Numbered from the stretch's first letter, positions 37,949 through 47,582 are shown. The stretch is 64,000 bases of DNA from Azorhizobium caulinodans ORS 571 (GCF_000010525.1 NC_009937.1:3353501-3417500), one strand, 5' to 3'. The notes: generated by a model not told the origin, from the letters alone. Translations and numbers: made by a program.

Positions 37949-39598
37949 TCAGCTCTGAGGGTGCCGCTGGCGCTCTTCGTCCACCAGTTCCTTCTTGGAG
38001 AGCTTGCCCACCAGCGTGCGCGGCAGGCTGTCGCGCACCTCGACTTCCTTGGGCATTTCCACCTTGGAGACCTGCTTGATCAGGAAAGCCCGCAGATCAT
38101 CGCCCGTCACCGTTTCCCCGGCCTTGAGCGTGACGAAGGCCTTGGGCGCCTGCCCGCGATAGGGATCGGGCACCCCGATGACCACCGCCTCGGCCACAGC
38201 CGGGTGGAGATACAACGCCTCCTCGATCATCCGCGGATAGACGTTGAAGCCGCCGCAGAGGATCACGTCCTTGATGCGGTCCACGAGGAAGAGATAGCCG
38301 TCCGCATCCACATAGCCGACATCGCCGGTGCGGAAGGCGCCGTCCACGAAGGCCGACCGCGTCTCTTCCGGGCGGTTCCAGTAGCCCAGCATGACCTGCG
38401 GCCCGCGGGCGCAGACCTCGCCCTTCTCGCCGACGCCAAGAATGCGCGTGGGGTCTTCCAGGCTGCGAATCTCCAGCACCGTCTGCGGCACCGCCTTGCC
38501 CACCGAGCCGTCCTTGATGATGCCGGTCGGCGGGTTGGCGGTGAGCACGGGCGAGGTCTCGCTGAGGCCATAGCCCTCCACCAGCTTGCAGCCTGTGAGC
38601 GCCTCGAAGCGATGACGCACCTCCACCGGCAGCGGCGCGCCGCCGGAAATGCAGAGCTTGAGGGAGGCGAGATCCTGCGGCTGGGTCTCGGGCGCGTTGT
38701 TGATGGCGCCATAGATGGTGGGCACGCCGGGGAACAGCGTCGGCCGCGTGCGGGCGATGGTCTTCAGCAGGTCCGCAAGCTGGAAGCGCGGCACCAGGAT
38801 GATCTCGGCGCCGAGCGCGATGGGAATGTTCATGACCGTGGTCATGGCGAAGACGTGGAACAGCGGCAGCACGCCGAGCACCCGCTCGCCGCCCGGCGTC
38901 AGGCAGTCCACATGGTCGATGACCTGACGGGCGTTGGACGCCACGGCGGCATGGGTGAGCATGGCGCCCTTGGGGACGCCGGTGGTGCCACCGGTATATT
39001 GCAGCACCGCCACCTCGCGCTCGGCATCCACCAGAACGGGCTTCAGCGCCGGAACATCGGCGGTCAGCGTCTTCAGCGTGACGTGCCGGCCGTCCGACGT
39101 GTCGTAGACCGCCTTGTCCTTGCGCTTGAACAGGTTGAACAGCAGCCCCTTGAGCGGGGAGAGAATGCCGGCGAAGGGGCAGACGATGATCGTCTTGAGC
39201 CCCGCTTCCTCGGCCACGGCCGCGACGCGGGAATGGATGATCCTGAGGTCCGGCACCACCATGATGGTCGTGCCGGAATCGCGGATCTGGTGTTTCAGCT
39301 CGCGTTCCACATAGAGCGGCGAGAAGTTCACCACGATGCCGCCGGCCTTGAGCACGGCGAAATAGAAGATAACCGAATAGGGTGTATTGGGCAGGCACAG
39401 GCCGACCCGCGTGCCGGGCACGACGCCGAGGCGCTGGAGGCCGGCCGCCGCGCGGTCCACGAGACCGCCAAGCTGGGCGTAGGTCCAGCAGCGTCCGAGA
39501 AAATTCAGGGCGGTCTTGCCGCCATAGGCGGCGACGCTGCGGTCGAGCAGTTCGGTAATGGGGCTCGCGGCCCGCGCCTGTTCCATGCGCTGGAGCAT
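37949..39598 (-). CDS. fadD: Long-chain fatty acid-CoA ligase
   Basis: This encodes 549 residues of the adenylate-forming enzyme family. The AMP loop is LQYTGGTTGVPKGAMLTH, A5 is EGYGLSETSPVL, A7 is FRTGDVGYVDADGYLFLVDR and the C-terminal lysine motif is PRTLVGKLSKKEL. The N-terminal half resembles FadD rather than short-chain or aromatic ligases. It activates imported fatty acids as acyl-CoA at the membrane, before the beta-oxidation genes at 42-47.6 kb. It lies downstream of the FadL-type gene on the same strand, so import and activation may be co-expressed. Confidence 0.93.
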   Translation of the reverse strand: MLQRMEQARAASPITELLDRSVAAYGGKTALNFLGRCWTYAQLGGLVDRAAAGLQRLGVVPGTRVGLCLPNTPYSVIFYFAVLKAGGIVVNFSPLYVERELKHQIRDSGTTIMVVPDLRIIHSRVAAVAEEAGLKTIIVCPFAGILSPLKGLLFNLFKRKDKAVYDTSDGRHVTLKTLTADVPALKPVLVDAEREVAVLQYTGGTTGVPKGAMLTHAAVASNARQVIDHVDCLTPGGERVLGVLPLFHVFAMTTVMNIPIALGAEIILVPRFQLADLLKTIARTRPTLFPGVPTIYGAINNAPETQPQDLASLKLCISGGAPLPVEVRHRFEALTGCKLVEGYGLSETSPVLTANPPTGIIKDGSVGKAVPQTVLEIRSLEDPTRILGVGEKGEVCARGPQVMLGYWNRPEETRSAFVDGAFRTGDVGYVDADGYLFLVDRIKDVILCGGFNVYPRMIEEALYLHPAVAEAVVIGVPDPYRGQAPKAFVTLKAGETVTGDDLRAFLIKQVSKVEMPKEVEVRDSLPRTLVGKLSKKELVDEERQRHPQS

Positions 39599-39772
39599 GG
39601 CTCTCCTCCCCTCTCCCGCACCTGCGACGGGTCCGACGGTTCGCGCCGCCGGGGCGCCGCATGACGCGGCTTGTTCTTCGAGCTTCCGCAGCGCCTCACG
39701 GCGGATGCGGAAGCGTCAGCTCATCACGCAATTATGGTGAAGTCCCGGCGGCAGGACCACCGGGACCTGCCG

Positions 39773-41104
39773 TCACTTGGTGATCAGCGCCACGGCGGTC
39801 GGCTGGGGGGCGTCGAACTTGTAGCGCAGGGCGACGGAGACGATGTCCACATAGGCATCGCTCACCTGGGCCGAGAGCGAGCCGCGCAGCGCATTGGCCG
39901 GATCGGCCGGGCTCAGGTTGATGCTGCCGCTCTGGCCGAAGATGTGGGTATAGGCGAGATCCATGCTGAGCTGATTGGTCCAGGCATAGGTGGCGCCGAC
40001 CGACAGCCAGATGCGGTTGGAGTCCGGCAGGCGCGGATTGCGCACATCGTCGGTGACCGGCGAGATCTCATAGGCGAGACCGGTGCGCAGCGCGAGGCGC
40101 GGATCCCACTGATACTCGACGCCGCCGGAGAAGAACCAGCCGTCCCGCCAGCCGAGGTCAAGCACGGAGATGCTGGCGCCCTGCGGCACCACCACCAGCT
40201 TCTGGAGGCTGGACCAGTTCGTCCACTCCACCGTGCCGCTCACGGTCCACTGCGGATTGAGCTGCGACCGGAAGCTGGCCGTGACCTGATCGGGCAGCGT
40301 CAGGCCGGCATTGGCCGGGAACATCGCCAGATTCTGGCCGGTCGGGGCGTAGACCGAGACCTGCCCCGTGAGATTGAGGTCGATGGAGGAGCGATAGCCG
40401 ATGCCGAGCGTGGTGCCGGGCGCAAGGGTGAACAGGGCGCCGAGGCTGAAGCCGAGCCCGACGTCGTCGCCATCCACTTGGCCGGTGCCGAGCACGGGCC
40501 CGGCGGTGGAGACGCCGTTGATCTGCGCCTGATTGAGGCGGGCATCCATGTAGTTCACGGAGACGCCGCCGCCGATGACCAGCCAGTCGTTGACCTTGTA
40601 GGCCACGTTGCCCTGGACGTTCACGTCATAGATGCGGCTGTAGCAGCCGTAGAAGCGGCCGGACCAGTTGCACGGCGCATCGGTCACGAGGCCGAAGGGC
40701 GCATTCACCGAGACGCCCACTGCCCAGCGCTCCCAGGCGTAGGAGGCATACATGGCCGGGATGGCGGCATTGTCCACGATGTCCGAGACGCCGAAGGTGC
40801 CGAGATTGGTGCCGGTGATGGGCGCGGTGGCGCGGTTCACGTCGATGGAGGCATGGGGCGCCACATAGCTGACGTTGCCTTCCACCTGCAGTCCCGGCAC
40901 GAAGCTGATGGCCGCCGGGTTCCAGTACATGGAGGCAAGGCCCCATCCGCCGGCCGCAACACCGGCGAAGCTCGTGCCCTGATAATAGGAACTCTGCTCA
41001 CGCAGGCCGAACCCGCCGGCAGAGGCTTCTCCAGCCCCGGCGAGGGCCAGGACGGGGATGACGACGCCCGGCGCGAAACGCCGCAGATTCCTGATGTGCC
41101 TCAT
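39773..41104 (-). CDS. FadL/OmpP1/TodX family outer-membrane transport protein
   Basis: This encodes 443 residues. A signal peptide (MRHIRNLRRFAPGVVIPVLAL, ending at ASA-GGF) leads to GFGLREQSSYYQGTSFAGVAA and SMYWNPAAISF, the plug-region hallmark (NPA) of FadL. The rest alternates short aromatic beta-strands and ends with the barrel strand VALRYKF followed by a short tail. FadL proteins let long-chain fatty acids or other hydrophobic compounds through the outer membrane. Start at 41104 follows GGAGGGG; the longer frame is not family-like. Confidence 0.92.
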   Translation of the reverse strand: MRHIRNLRRFAPGVVIPVLALAGAGEASAGGFGLREQSSYYQGTSFAGVAAGGWGLASMYWNPAAISFVPGLQVEGNVSYVAPHASIDVNRATAPITGTNLGTFGVSDIVDNAAIPAMYASYAWERWAVGVSVNAPFGLVTDAPCNWSGRFYGCYSRIYDVNVQGNVAYKVNDWLVIGGGVSVNYMDARLNQAQINGVSTAGPVLGTGQVDGDDVGLGFSLGALFTLAPGTTLGIGYRSSIDLNLTGQVSVYAPTGQNLAMFPANAGLTLPDQVTASFRSQLNPQWTVSGTVEWTNWSSLQKLVVVPQGASISVLDLGWRDGWFFSGGVEYQWDPRLALRTGLAYEISPVTDDVRNPRLPDSNRIWLSVGATYAWTNQLSMDLAYTHIFGQSGSINLSPADPANALRGSLSAQVSDAYVDIVSVALRYKFDAPQPTAVALITK

Positions 41105-41549
41105 GAAACAAGCCCCTCCACTGCAGCATTTCCACCCGGCATCACTGTTCTTGTGCGGTGCGCCTATGAGTGCGCTGGATGCCCTATACGTCATCAGAAT
41201 GCCGATCCGCGTGCCGCCGTCAACGCGCGCTCTCGATTCCGCCGCCATTATGACACACGTTTTTCCAAGTGTTACATGCTTACAACACCGCCTTCAGGCT
41301 TTTCCGCAGCGCGCCACGGCGTTTCAGCGCCATGCGTGCCTAAAAACACAGTGTTCGGCATTCCGGATTCCAGATCGGTTTCTTGAACGCGCCGCTCACC
41401 CAGCGATTATTGCATTGCAATAACGTTTGTGCGCTCGCAAAAACAAAGCCTGCTATCCAATTTTGTTTGGACACGCGCCTGCCGCCACCCTTGCAGGGCG
41501 ATGCGAAGCATGTATCCTAGGGTCCGTTAGATGACGTATAGGTCAACCT
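41105..41549. promoter_or_regulatory. Divergent fadL/merR control region
   Basis: The 445-base spacer between divergent genes holds no credible gene. It is AT-richer than its surroundings between 41260 and 41470, and carries a 17-base palindrome at 41407-41423, a smaller inverted repeat TCCAA...TTGGA around 41457-41472, and a 14-base palindrome at its right edge. It is the obvious place for joint control of fatty acid import and beta-oxidation. Confidence 0.6.
41407..41423. promoter_or_regulatory. 17-base palindrome, candidate operator
   Basis: TTATTGCATTGCAATAA is a perfect palindrome with 8-base arms around one T. It lies in the fadL/merR divergent spacer, 303 bases before fadL and 127 before merR. 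Its core TGCATTGCA resembles TGC-N3-GCA sites reported for PhaR-type regulators of polyhydroxyalkanoate metabolism, but a TetR- or GntR-type fatty acid regulator is equally possible. Confidence 0.5.
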
Positions 41550-41551
41550 AT
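41538..41551. promoter_or_regulatory. 14-base palindrome overlapping the merR start
   Basis: ATAGGT (41538-41543) and ACCTAT (41546-41551) form an inverted repeat with a 2-base spacer that runs into the ATG at 41550. Binding there would block transcription or translation start, which would suit autoregulation by the MerR protein. Confidence 0.5.
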
Positions 41552-42032
41552 GGCACTCGATGGATCGCACGGTTCCGACACGCCCGGCGCGTCCGCGCAT
41601 GGGGCCCTGACGGACACCTTCTTCTCCGTCACCGAACTCGCCCGTGACCTCGCCATCACGCCGCGCACGGTCCGCTTCTATGAGGACAAGGGCCTCATCT
41701 CGCCGCGCCGGGCCGGCAACATCCGGGTCTATACCAAGCGCGACCGCGCCCGCATGGTGCTGATCCTGCGCGGCAAGCGGCTCGGCTTCTCGCTGCGCGA
41801 GATCAAGGAATATCTCGACCTCTATGATGTCGACCCGACGCAGGTGGAGCAGATCCGCCTGCTGCTGAAGAAGGTGCGCACGCGCCTCGAAATGCTCGAG
41901 GATCAGCGCGTGGCGCTGGAGGAGAGCATCGCCGAACTCAAGGACATCGAGGATCAGACCCTGTCCGCCTTGGCGATCGCCGATGCGGCGGAAGCTTCGC
42001 CGCGCAAGGCGGCGGGCAAGCGGCGGGGATGA
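41550..42032 (+). CDS. MerR family regulator of the beta-oxidation genes
   Basis: This encodes 160 residues. After a 20-residue flexible N-terminus comes the MerR winged helix: FSVTELARDLAITPRTVRFYEDKGLISPRRAGNIRVYTKRDRARM (landmark, in part), then GFSLREIKEYLDLYD and a long coiled coil (VEQIRLLLKKVRTRLEMLEDQRV). It has no metal-binding cysteines. Its sequence plan and its place before thiolase and acyl-CoA genes suit the LiuR-like branch that senses acyl-CoA or related intermediates; this is inferred. It lies 82 bases before the thiolase. Confidence 0.88.
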   Translation: MALDGSHGSDTPGASAHGALTDTFFSVTELARDLAITPRTVRFYEDKGLISPRRAGNIRVYTKRDRARMVLILRGKRLGFSLREIKEYLDLYDVDPTQVEQIRLLLKKVRTRLEMLEDQRVALEESIAELKDIEDQTLSALAIADAAEASPRKAAGKRRG

Positions 42033-42114
42033 GTCCCGCGGGGCGCCGTCGGGCGCCGGAATAAACAAGAAGACCGAAAGCCGAACGGCATTTTGAAAGC
42101 TTGCAGGAGCGCCC

Positions 42115-43251
42115 ATGTCGAACGTCGTCATCGCGGGATATGCCCGCTCGCCCTTCGCCCCCGCCAAGAAGGGCGATCTTGCCCGCGTGCGGCCGGACGA
42201 TCTCGCCGCCCAGGTGGTGCGCGAGCTGATCGCCCGGACGAAGGTCAATCCCGAGGACATCGAGGACCTGATCGTCGGCTGCGCCTTTCCCGAGGCTGAG
42301 CAGGGCTTCAACATCGCCCGCCTCATCGGCATGATCGCGGAGCTGCCCCAGTCGGTGGCGGGCGTCACCGTCAACCGCTTCTGCGGTTCCTCCATGCAGT
42401 CCGTGCATATGGCCGCCGGCCAGATCCTGCTGGGTGCCGGCGAGGCCTTCATCTGCGCGGGCGTGGAGAGCATGAGCCGCGTGCCCATGACCGGCTTCAA
42501 CCCCATGCCGAACCCGGCGCTCTACGCCAAGAATGCCGCCGCCTACATGGGCATGGGCGACACGGCGGAGAATGTCGCGCGCAAGTGGCAGATCACCCGC
42601 GCCGATCAGGAGGCCTTCGCGGTGGAGAGCCAGCGCAAGGCGGCGAAAGCCCAGGCCGAAGGCAAGCTGAAGGACGAGATCGTCCCCATCCGCATCAACG
42701 GCAAGAGCGTGGACGCCGACAGCTGCATCCGGCCCGAGACCACGGCGGACGACCTCGCCGGCCTCAAGCCCGCGTTCGACCAGAACGGCACGGTCACCGC
42801 CGGCACCTCCTCCCCGCTCACCGATGGTGCCTCCGCCGTTCTCGTCTGCTCGGAAGCCTATGCGGAAAAGCACGGCCTTGAGGTCCTTGCCCGCCTGCGC
42901 TCGGTGGCGGTCGCCGGCTGCGCACCGGAAATCATGGGCATCGGCCCCGTGGATGCGACGCGCAAGGCGCTCGCCCGCGCCAACATCAAGATCGAGGACG
43001 TGGACGTGGTGGAACTGAACGAGGCTTTCGCCTCGCAGGCCATCGCCTGCGCCCGCGACCTCAATGTGAAGCCCGAGACGCTGAACATCGACGGCGGCGC
43101 GATCGCGCTCGGACATCCGCTGGGCGCCACCGGGGCGCGGATCGTCGGCAAGGCGGCGTCCCTGCTGAAGCGCGAGGGCGGTCGCTATGCGGTCGCCACC
43201 CAGTGCATTGGCGGCGGCCAGGGCATCGCCACCGTTCTCGAGCGCGTGTGA
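42115..43251 (+). CDS. fadA: Acetyl-CoA C-acyltransferase (3-ketoacyl-CoA thiolase)
   Basis: This encodes 378 residues. Nucleophile Cys90 lies in NRFCGSSMQSVHMAAGQI; the second active-site parts are GGAIALGHPLGATGARIV (His) and QCIGGGQGIATVLE (Cys). It cleaves 3-ketoacyl-CoA to acetyl-CoA and a shortened acyl-CoA in the cytoplasm. It lies just before the hydratase/dehydrogenase gene (14-base gap), forming the A-B pair of a beta-oxidation complex. The name fadA is by role; other thiolase subclasses cannot be fully excluded. Confidence 0.93.
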   Translation: MSNVVIAGYARSPFAPAKKGDLARVRPDDLAAQVVRELIARTKVNPEDIEDLIVGCAFPEAEQGFNIARLIGMIAELPQSVAGVTVNRFCGSSMQSVHMAAGQILLGAGEAFICAGVESMSRVPMTGFNPMPNPALYAKNAAAYMGMGDTAENVARKWQITRADQEAFAVESQRKAAKAQAEGKLKDEIVPIRINGKSVDADSCIRPETTADDLAGLKPAFDQNGTVTAGTSSPLTDGASAVLVCSEAYAEKHGLEVLARLRSVAVAGCAPEIMGIGPVDATRKALARANIKIEDVDVVELNEAFASQAIACARDLNVKPETLNIDGGAIALGHPLGATGARIVGKAASLLKREGGRYAVATQCIGGGQGIATVLERV

Positions 43252-43265
43252 GCGGAGGCGCCACC

Positions 43266-45590
43266 ATGAGCGAGATCCGCAAGGCCGCCGTCATCGGCGC
43301 CGGCGTCATGGGCGCCGGCATTGCCGCCCACATCGCCAATGCCGGGGTGGAGGTGCTCCTCCTCGACATCGTGCCCGAGGGCGCAACCAACCGCAGCGCC
43401 ATCGCCGAAAAGGCGGTGGAGCGGCTCCTGAAGGCGGAGCCCGCCGCCTTCATGTCCAAGCGCAGCGCCAAGCTGGTGAAGGCCGGCAATATCGAGGACG
43501 ACCTCCCCGCCCTCGCCGAGTGCGACTGGATCGTGGAAGCGGTGGTGGAGCGGCTCGATGTGAAGCAGGCGCTCTACAGGAAGATCGACGCCGTGCGGAA
43601 GCCGGGCACGGCGGTCTCCTCCAACACCTCCACCATTCCGCTCGCGGCGCTGACGGAAGGGCTGTCGGACGGCTTCCGCCGTGACTTCCTCATCACCCAT
43701 TTCTTCAATCCGCCGCGCTACATGCGCCTGCTGGAGATCGTCTCGGGACCGGAGACGGATCCCGCGACCGTCGCCCGCGTCAGCGCCTTCGCCGACGTGA
43801 AGCTCGGCAAGACGGTGGTGACCTGCAAGGATACGCCCGGCTTCATCGCCAACCGCCTCGGCACCTACTGGATGCAGCTTGCGGTGGGCGAGGCCTTCGC
43901 CCTCGGCCTCACGGTCGAGGAAGCCGACAGCGTCATGGGCCGGCCCTTCGGCATTCCCAAGACCGGCGTATTCGGCCTGCTCGACCTCGTCGGCCTCGAC
44001 CTCATGCCGCACGTGCAGGGCAGCCTTGAGCGCGCGCTGCCGAAGGACGATCCGTTCCAGAAGACGGTGCGTGACATCCCCCTCATCCGCACCATGATCG
44101 AGACCGGCCTCATCGGCCGGAAGGGCAAGGGCGGCTTCTACCGGCTGAACCGCGAGGGCGGCGGCAAGGTGAAGGAAGCCATTGATCTTGCGAGCGGCAG
44201 CTACCGCCGAGAGGAGAAGGCCCGCCTGCCGGAAGTGGAAGCGGCCGCCAAGAATGTCGGCGCCCTGCTCGGCGCCACGACGCCCGCCGGCCGCTATGCG
44301 GTCTCCGTCATGGCCCGCACCCTCGCCTATGCCGCCTGGCTTGTGCCGGCGGCGGCGGACGACGTGGTGGCCATCGATGACGCCATGCGCCTCGGCTACA
44401 ACTGGAAATGGGGGCCGTTCGAGCTGATCGACCGCATCGGCGCGCCCGCGCTCATCGCCGCGCTGGACGGCATGGGAGAGCCGGTGCCGGAATTCCTGAC
44501 GCTCGCCCGCGACAAGACCTTCTACCGGGTCGAGAACGGCAAGCGGCAGTATCTCGGCCGCGACGGCATCTATCGCGACATCGTGCGTCCCGAAGGCGTG
44601 CTGCTGCTCTCCGACATCAAGCTCACCGCCCAGCCGGTACTTAAGAACAGTTCGGCGGCCGTGTGGGATCTCGGCGACGGCGTGCTGTGCTTCGAGTTCA
44701 CCTCCAAGTCCAATTCACTGGACGAGGGCATCATCACGCTCCTGGGCAAGGCGTCCAAGCTCGTGAAGGACAAGCACAAGGCGCTCGTCATCTATAACGA
44801 GGGCTCCAACTTCTCCGTGGGCGCCAATCTCGGCCTCGCGCTGTTCGCCTGCAACATCGCCGCCTTCGGCGAGGTGGAGAAGCTGGTGGCGGCAGGCCAG
44901 CAGGCCTATCAGGCGCTGAAATACGCCACCTTCCCCGTGGTGTCGGCCCCCGCCGGCATGGCGCTCGGCGGCGGATGCGAGATCCTCTTGCATTCGGATG
45001 CCGTGCAGGCCCATGCGGAGAGCTATATCGGCCTCGTGGAATGCGGCGTCGGCGTGCTGCCCGGCTGGGGCGGCTGCAAGGAGATGCTGACCCGCTGGCA
45101 GACCGACCCGGCCCTGCCCAAGGGCCCCATGCCCGCGCCCTCCAAGGTGTTCGAGATGGTGAGCACCGCCACCGTGTCGAAATCCGCCGCCGAGGCCAAG
45201 GAATACAAATTCCTGCGCGAGAGCGACGGCATCACCATGAACCGCGACCGCCTGCTGGCGGACGCCAAGGCCAAGGCGCTTGCGCTGGCGGAAAACTATG
45301 TGCCGCCGAAGCCCGTGGACCTGACGCTGCCAGGCCCTTCCGGCCGCGTGGCGCTGGAGATGGCGGCTGAGAGCTTCCACAAGCGCGGCATCGCCACCAA
45401 GCACGATCTGGTGGTGGCCTCCGCGCTCGCGGAAGTGCTCACCGGCGGCCCGGCGGATCACATCCAGCCGGTCACCGAGGCGCAGGTTCTGGAACTGGAG
45501 CGGGCCGGCTTCATGAAGCTGATCCGCACCAATGCGACGCTGGCGCGGATCGAGTCCGTGCTGGAAACGGGACGCCCGCTGCGCAACTGA
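43266..45590 (+). CDS. 3-hydroxyacyl-CoA dehydrogenase/enoyl-CoA hydratase, FadN-type order
   Basis: This encodes 774 residues. The NAD-binding Rossmann motif VIGAGVMGAGIAAHIANAG lies at the very N-terminus, and dehydrogenase signatures (LITHFFNPPRYMRLLEIV, DTPGFIANRLG) fill the first half. The crotonase-like domain comes last (VIYNEGSNFSVGANLG, PVVSAPAGMALGGGCEILLHSD). This is the reverse of the E. coli FadB order (hydratase first) and matches FadN-type proteins. It hydrates enoyl-CoA and oxidises 3-hydroxyacyl-CoA. ATG at 43266 follows GGAGGC. Confidence 0.94.
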   Translation: MSEIRKAAVIGAGVMGAGIAAHIANAGVEVLLLDIVPEGATNRSAIAEKAVERLLKAEPAAFMSKRSAKLVKAGNIEDDLPALAECDWIVEAVVERLDVKQALYRKIDAVRKPGTAVSSNTSTIPLAALTEGLSDGFRRDFLITHFFNPPRYMRLLEIVSGPETDPATVARVSAFADVKLGKTVVTCKDTPGFIANRLGTYWMQLAVGEAFALGLTVEEADSVMGRPFGIPKTGVFGLLDLVGLDLMPHVQGSLERALPKDDPFQKTVRDIPLIRTMIETGLIGRKGKGGFYRLNREGGGKVKEAIDLASGSYRREEKARLPEVEAAAKNVGALLGATTPAGRYAVSVMARTLAYAAWLVPAAADDVVAIDDAMRLGYNWKWGPFELIDRIGAPALIAALDGMGEPVPEFLTLARDKTFYRVENGKRQYLGRDGIYRDIVRPEGVLLLSDIKLTAQPVLKNSSAAVWDLGDGVLCFEFTSKSNSLDEGIITLLGKASKLVKDKHKALVIYNEGSNFSVGANLGLALFACNIAAFGEVEKLVAAGQQAYQALKYATFPVVSAPAGMALGGGCEILLHSDAVQAHAESYIGLVECGVGVLPGWGGCKEMLTRWQTDPALPKGPMPAPSKVFEMVSTATVSKSAAEAKEYKFLRESDGITMNRDRLLADAKAKALALAENYVPPKPVDLTLPGPSGRVALEMAAESFHKRGIATKHDLVVASALAEVLTGGPADHIQPVTEAQVLELERAGFMKLIRTNATLARIESVLETGRPLRN

Positions 45591-45791
45591 CCGCAGGGCG
45601 CGGAAACGGCCGCTGCGACCGGGGGCGGACAGCAGCGGCCAGGGGCATGGCCGGCGCGGCATGCTGCGGCCGGCCATGCCCTATCCGCCGGAGAGATGCG
45701 GGCGCCTTCAGCCGAACCCGCCCCTCCCCATCGGCGGGCGGCAGGCGTAGAAGGCGGAAAACGCAACGAACAGGTTCAGGGAGTTGACACC

Positions 45792-47582
45792 ATGCAGACC
45801 TATCAGCCGCCGCTGCGCGACATGCGCTTCGTGCTCCATGAGCTGCACGGAAGCGACGCGCTCAAGGATCTCAAGGGGTGCGAGGACATCTCCACCGACC
45901 TCATCGATGCCGTGCTGGAGGAAGCCGGCAAGCTCGTCACTGAGGTGCTCGCGCCGCTGAACGTCGTGGGCGACGCCGAAGGCTGTCGGTATGAGAACGG
46001 CGTCGTGCGCACGCCCACCGGCTTCACGGACGCCTACAAGACCTATGTGGAGGGCGGCTGGAACGGCATCGCCTGTGATCCCGAATGGGGCGGCCAAGGC
46101 CTGCCGGCGAGCGTCACCAAGTTCGTCGAAGAGATGATGTGCTCGGCCAATCTCTCTTTCGGCCTCTATCCAGGCCTCACCCATGGCGCCTATCAGGCCC
46201 TGAACAGCCATGCCTCGCAGGAACTGAAGGAACGCTTCCTGCCGAAGATGGTGGAGGGCGTGTGGTCCGGCACCATGTGCCTCACCGAACCCCATTGCGG
46301 CACCGACCTCGGCCTCTTGCGCACCAAGGCCGAGCCGCAGGCGGACGGCTCCTACAAGATCACCGGCTCGAAGATCTTCATCTCCGCCGGCGAGCACGAC
46401 CTGACCGAGAACATCATCCATCTGGTGCTCGCCCGCCTGCCGGATGCGCCCAAGGGCATCAAGGGCATCAGCCTCTTCCTCGTGCCGAAGTTCCTGCCGA
46501 CCGAGGATGGACGCCCCGGCCCGCGCAACGGCGTCACCTGCACCGGCATCGAGCACAAGATGGGCCTGAACGGCTCGGCCACCTGCCAGATGTCCTTCGA
46601 TGAGGCCACGGGCTGGCTGGTGGGCACGCCCCACAAGGGCATGGCCGCCATGTTCACCATGATGAATTCCGAGCGCCTGTCGGTCGGCACGCAGGGCCTC
46701 GGCATCGGCGAGGCGTCCTATCAGAGCGCCGTCGCCTATGCCCGCGACCGCGTGCAGGGCCGTGCCCTCTCGGGGGCCAAATATCCCGAGAAGGCGGCTG
46801 ACCCCATCATCGTGCACCCGGACGTGCGGCGCTCGCTGATGACCATGCGCGCCTATAACGAAGGCTGCCGGGCCCTCTCGGGCTGGGTGGCACGCAATCT
46901 CGACCTGATGGAGCGTTCCAACGATCCGGAAGAGCGCCAGCAGGCGGAGGACTTCACCGCCCTCATGACCCCCATCGTGAAGGCGCTGTTCACGGATCTG
47001 GGCTTCACCAATGCCTCGCTGGGCGTGCAGGTCTATGGTGGCCACGGCTACATCCGCGACCACGGCATGGAGCAGTATGTGCGCGATGCGCGCATCGCCA
47101 TGATCTATGAGGGTACCAACGGCATCCAGGCCCTCGATCTCGTGGGCCGCAAGCTGCCCGCCCACACCGGGCGCTACCTGCGCAGCTTCTTCCATCCGGT
47201 GCTCGCTTATATCGACGCCAAGATGGACGACGAGAATCTCGGGCCGCTGGTAGGCCCGCTCGGCAAGGCCTTCGGCGCGCTCCAGCTCGCCACGGGCCAT
47301 ATCGCCGAGAAGGGCCTCAAGGACGCGGAAGAGGCCGGCGCGGCGGCGACCGACTATCTGCGCCTCTTCGGCCTCGTGGCGCTGGGCTACATGTGGGTGC
47401 GCATGGCGGAAGTGGCGTTCGAGAAGCGGGCCACCGCCAATGGCGAAGCCGCCTTCTATGACGCCAAGATCACCACCGCCCGCTTCTTCATCGATCGCCT
47501 GCTGCCCGAAGTGGCCGGCCTCTGGGGCGCCATCAAATCCGGCAAGTCGTCCATGATGGCCCTTCCGGACGACGCCTTCTGA
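45792..47582 (+). CDS. Acyl-CoA dehydrogenase, long form with C-terminal domain
   Basis: This encodes 596 residues, longer than the usual 380-residue acyl-CoA dehydrogenase. The FAD/substrate core is clear (CLTEPHCGTDLGLLRTKA, KIFISAGEHDLTENIIHLVLAR, YGGHGYIRDHGMEQYVRDARIAMIYEGTNGIQ in landmark parts); the Glu of YEGTNGIQ is the expected catalytic base region. The extra C-terminal 120 residues form the helical domain of the large FadE5-like group. It catalyses the first oxidation of beta-oxidation, donating electrons to ETF. Start at 45792 is preferred over an upstream extension. A 201-base spacer separates it from the FadN-type gene. Confidence 0.94.
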   Translation: MQTYQPPLRDMRFVLHELHGSDALKDLKGCEDISTDLIDAVLEEAGKLVTEVLAPLNVVGDAEGCRYENGVVRTPTGFTDAYKTYVEGGWNGIACDPEWGGQGLPASVTKFVEEMMCSANLSFGLYPGLTHGAYQALNSHASQELKERFLPKMVEGVWSGTMCLTEPHCGTDLGLLRTKAEPQADGSYKITGSKIFISAGEHDLTENIIHLVLARLPDAPKGIKGISLFLVPKFLPTEDGRPGPRNGVTCTGIEHKMGLNGSATCQMSFDEATGWLVGTPHKGMAAMFTMMNSERLSVGTQGLGIGEASYQSAVAYARDRVQGRALSGAKYPEKAADPIIVHPDVRRSLMTMRAYNEGCRALSGWVARNLDLMERSNDPEERQQAEDFTALMTPIVKALFTDLGFTNASLGVQVYGGHGYIRDHGMEQYVRDARIAMIYEGTNGIQALDLVGRKLPAHTGRYLRSFFHPVLAYIDAKMDDENLGPLVGPLGKAFGALQLATGHIAEKGLKDAEEAGAAATDYLRLFGLVALGYMWVRMAEVAFEKRATANGEAAFYDAKITTARFFIDRLLPEVAGLWGAIKSGKSSMMALPDDAF

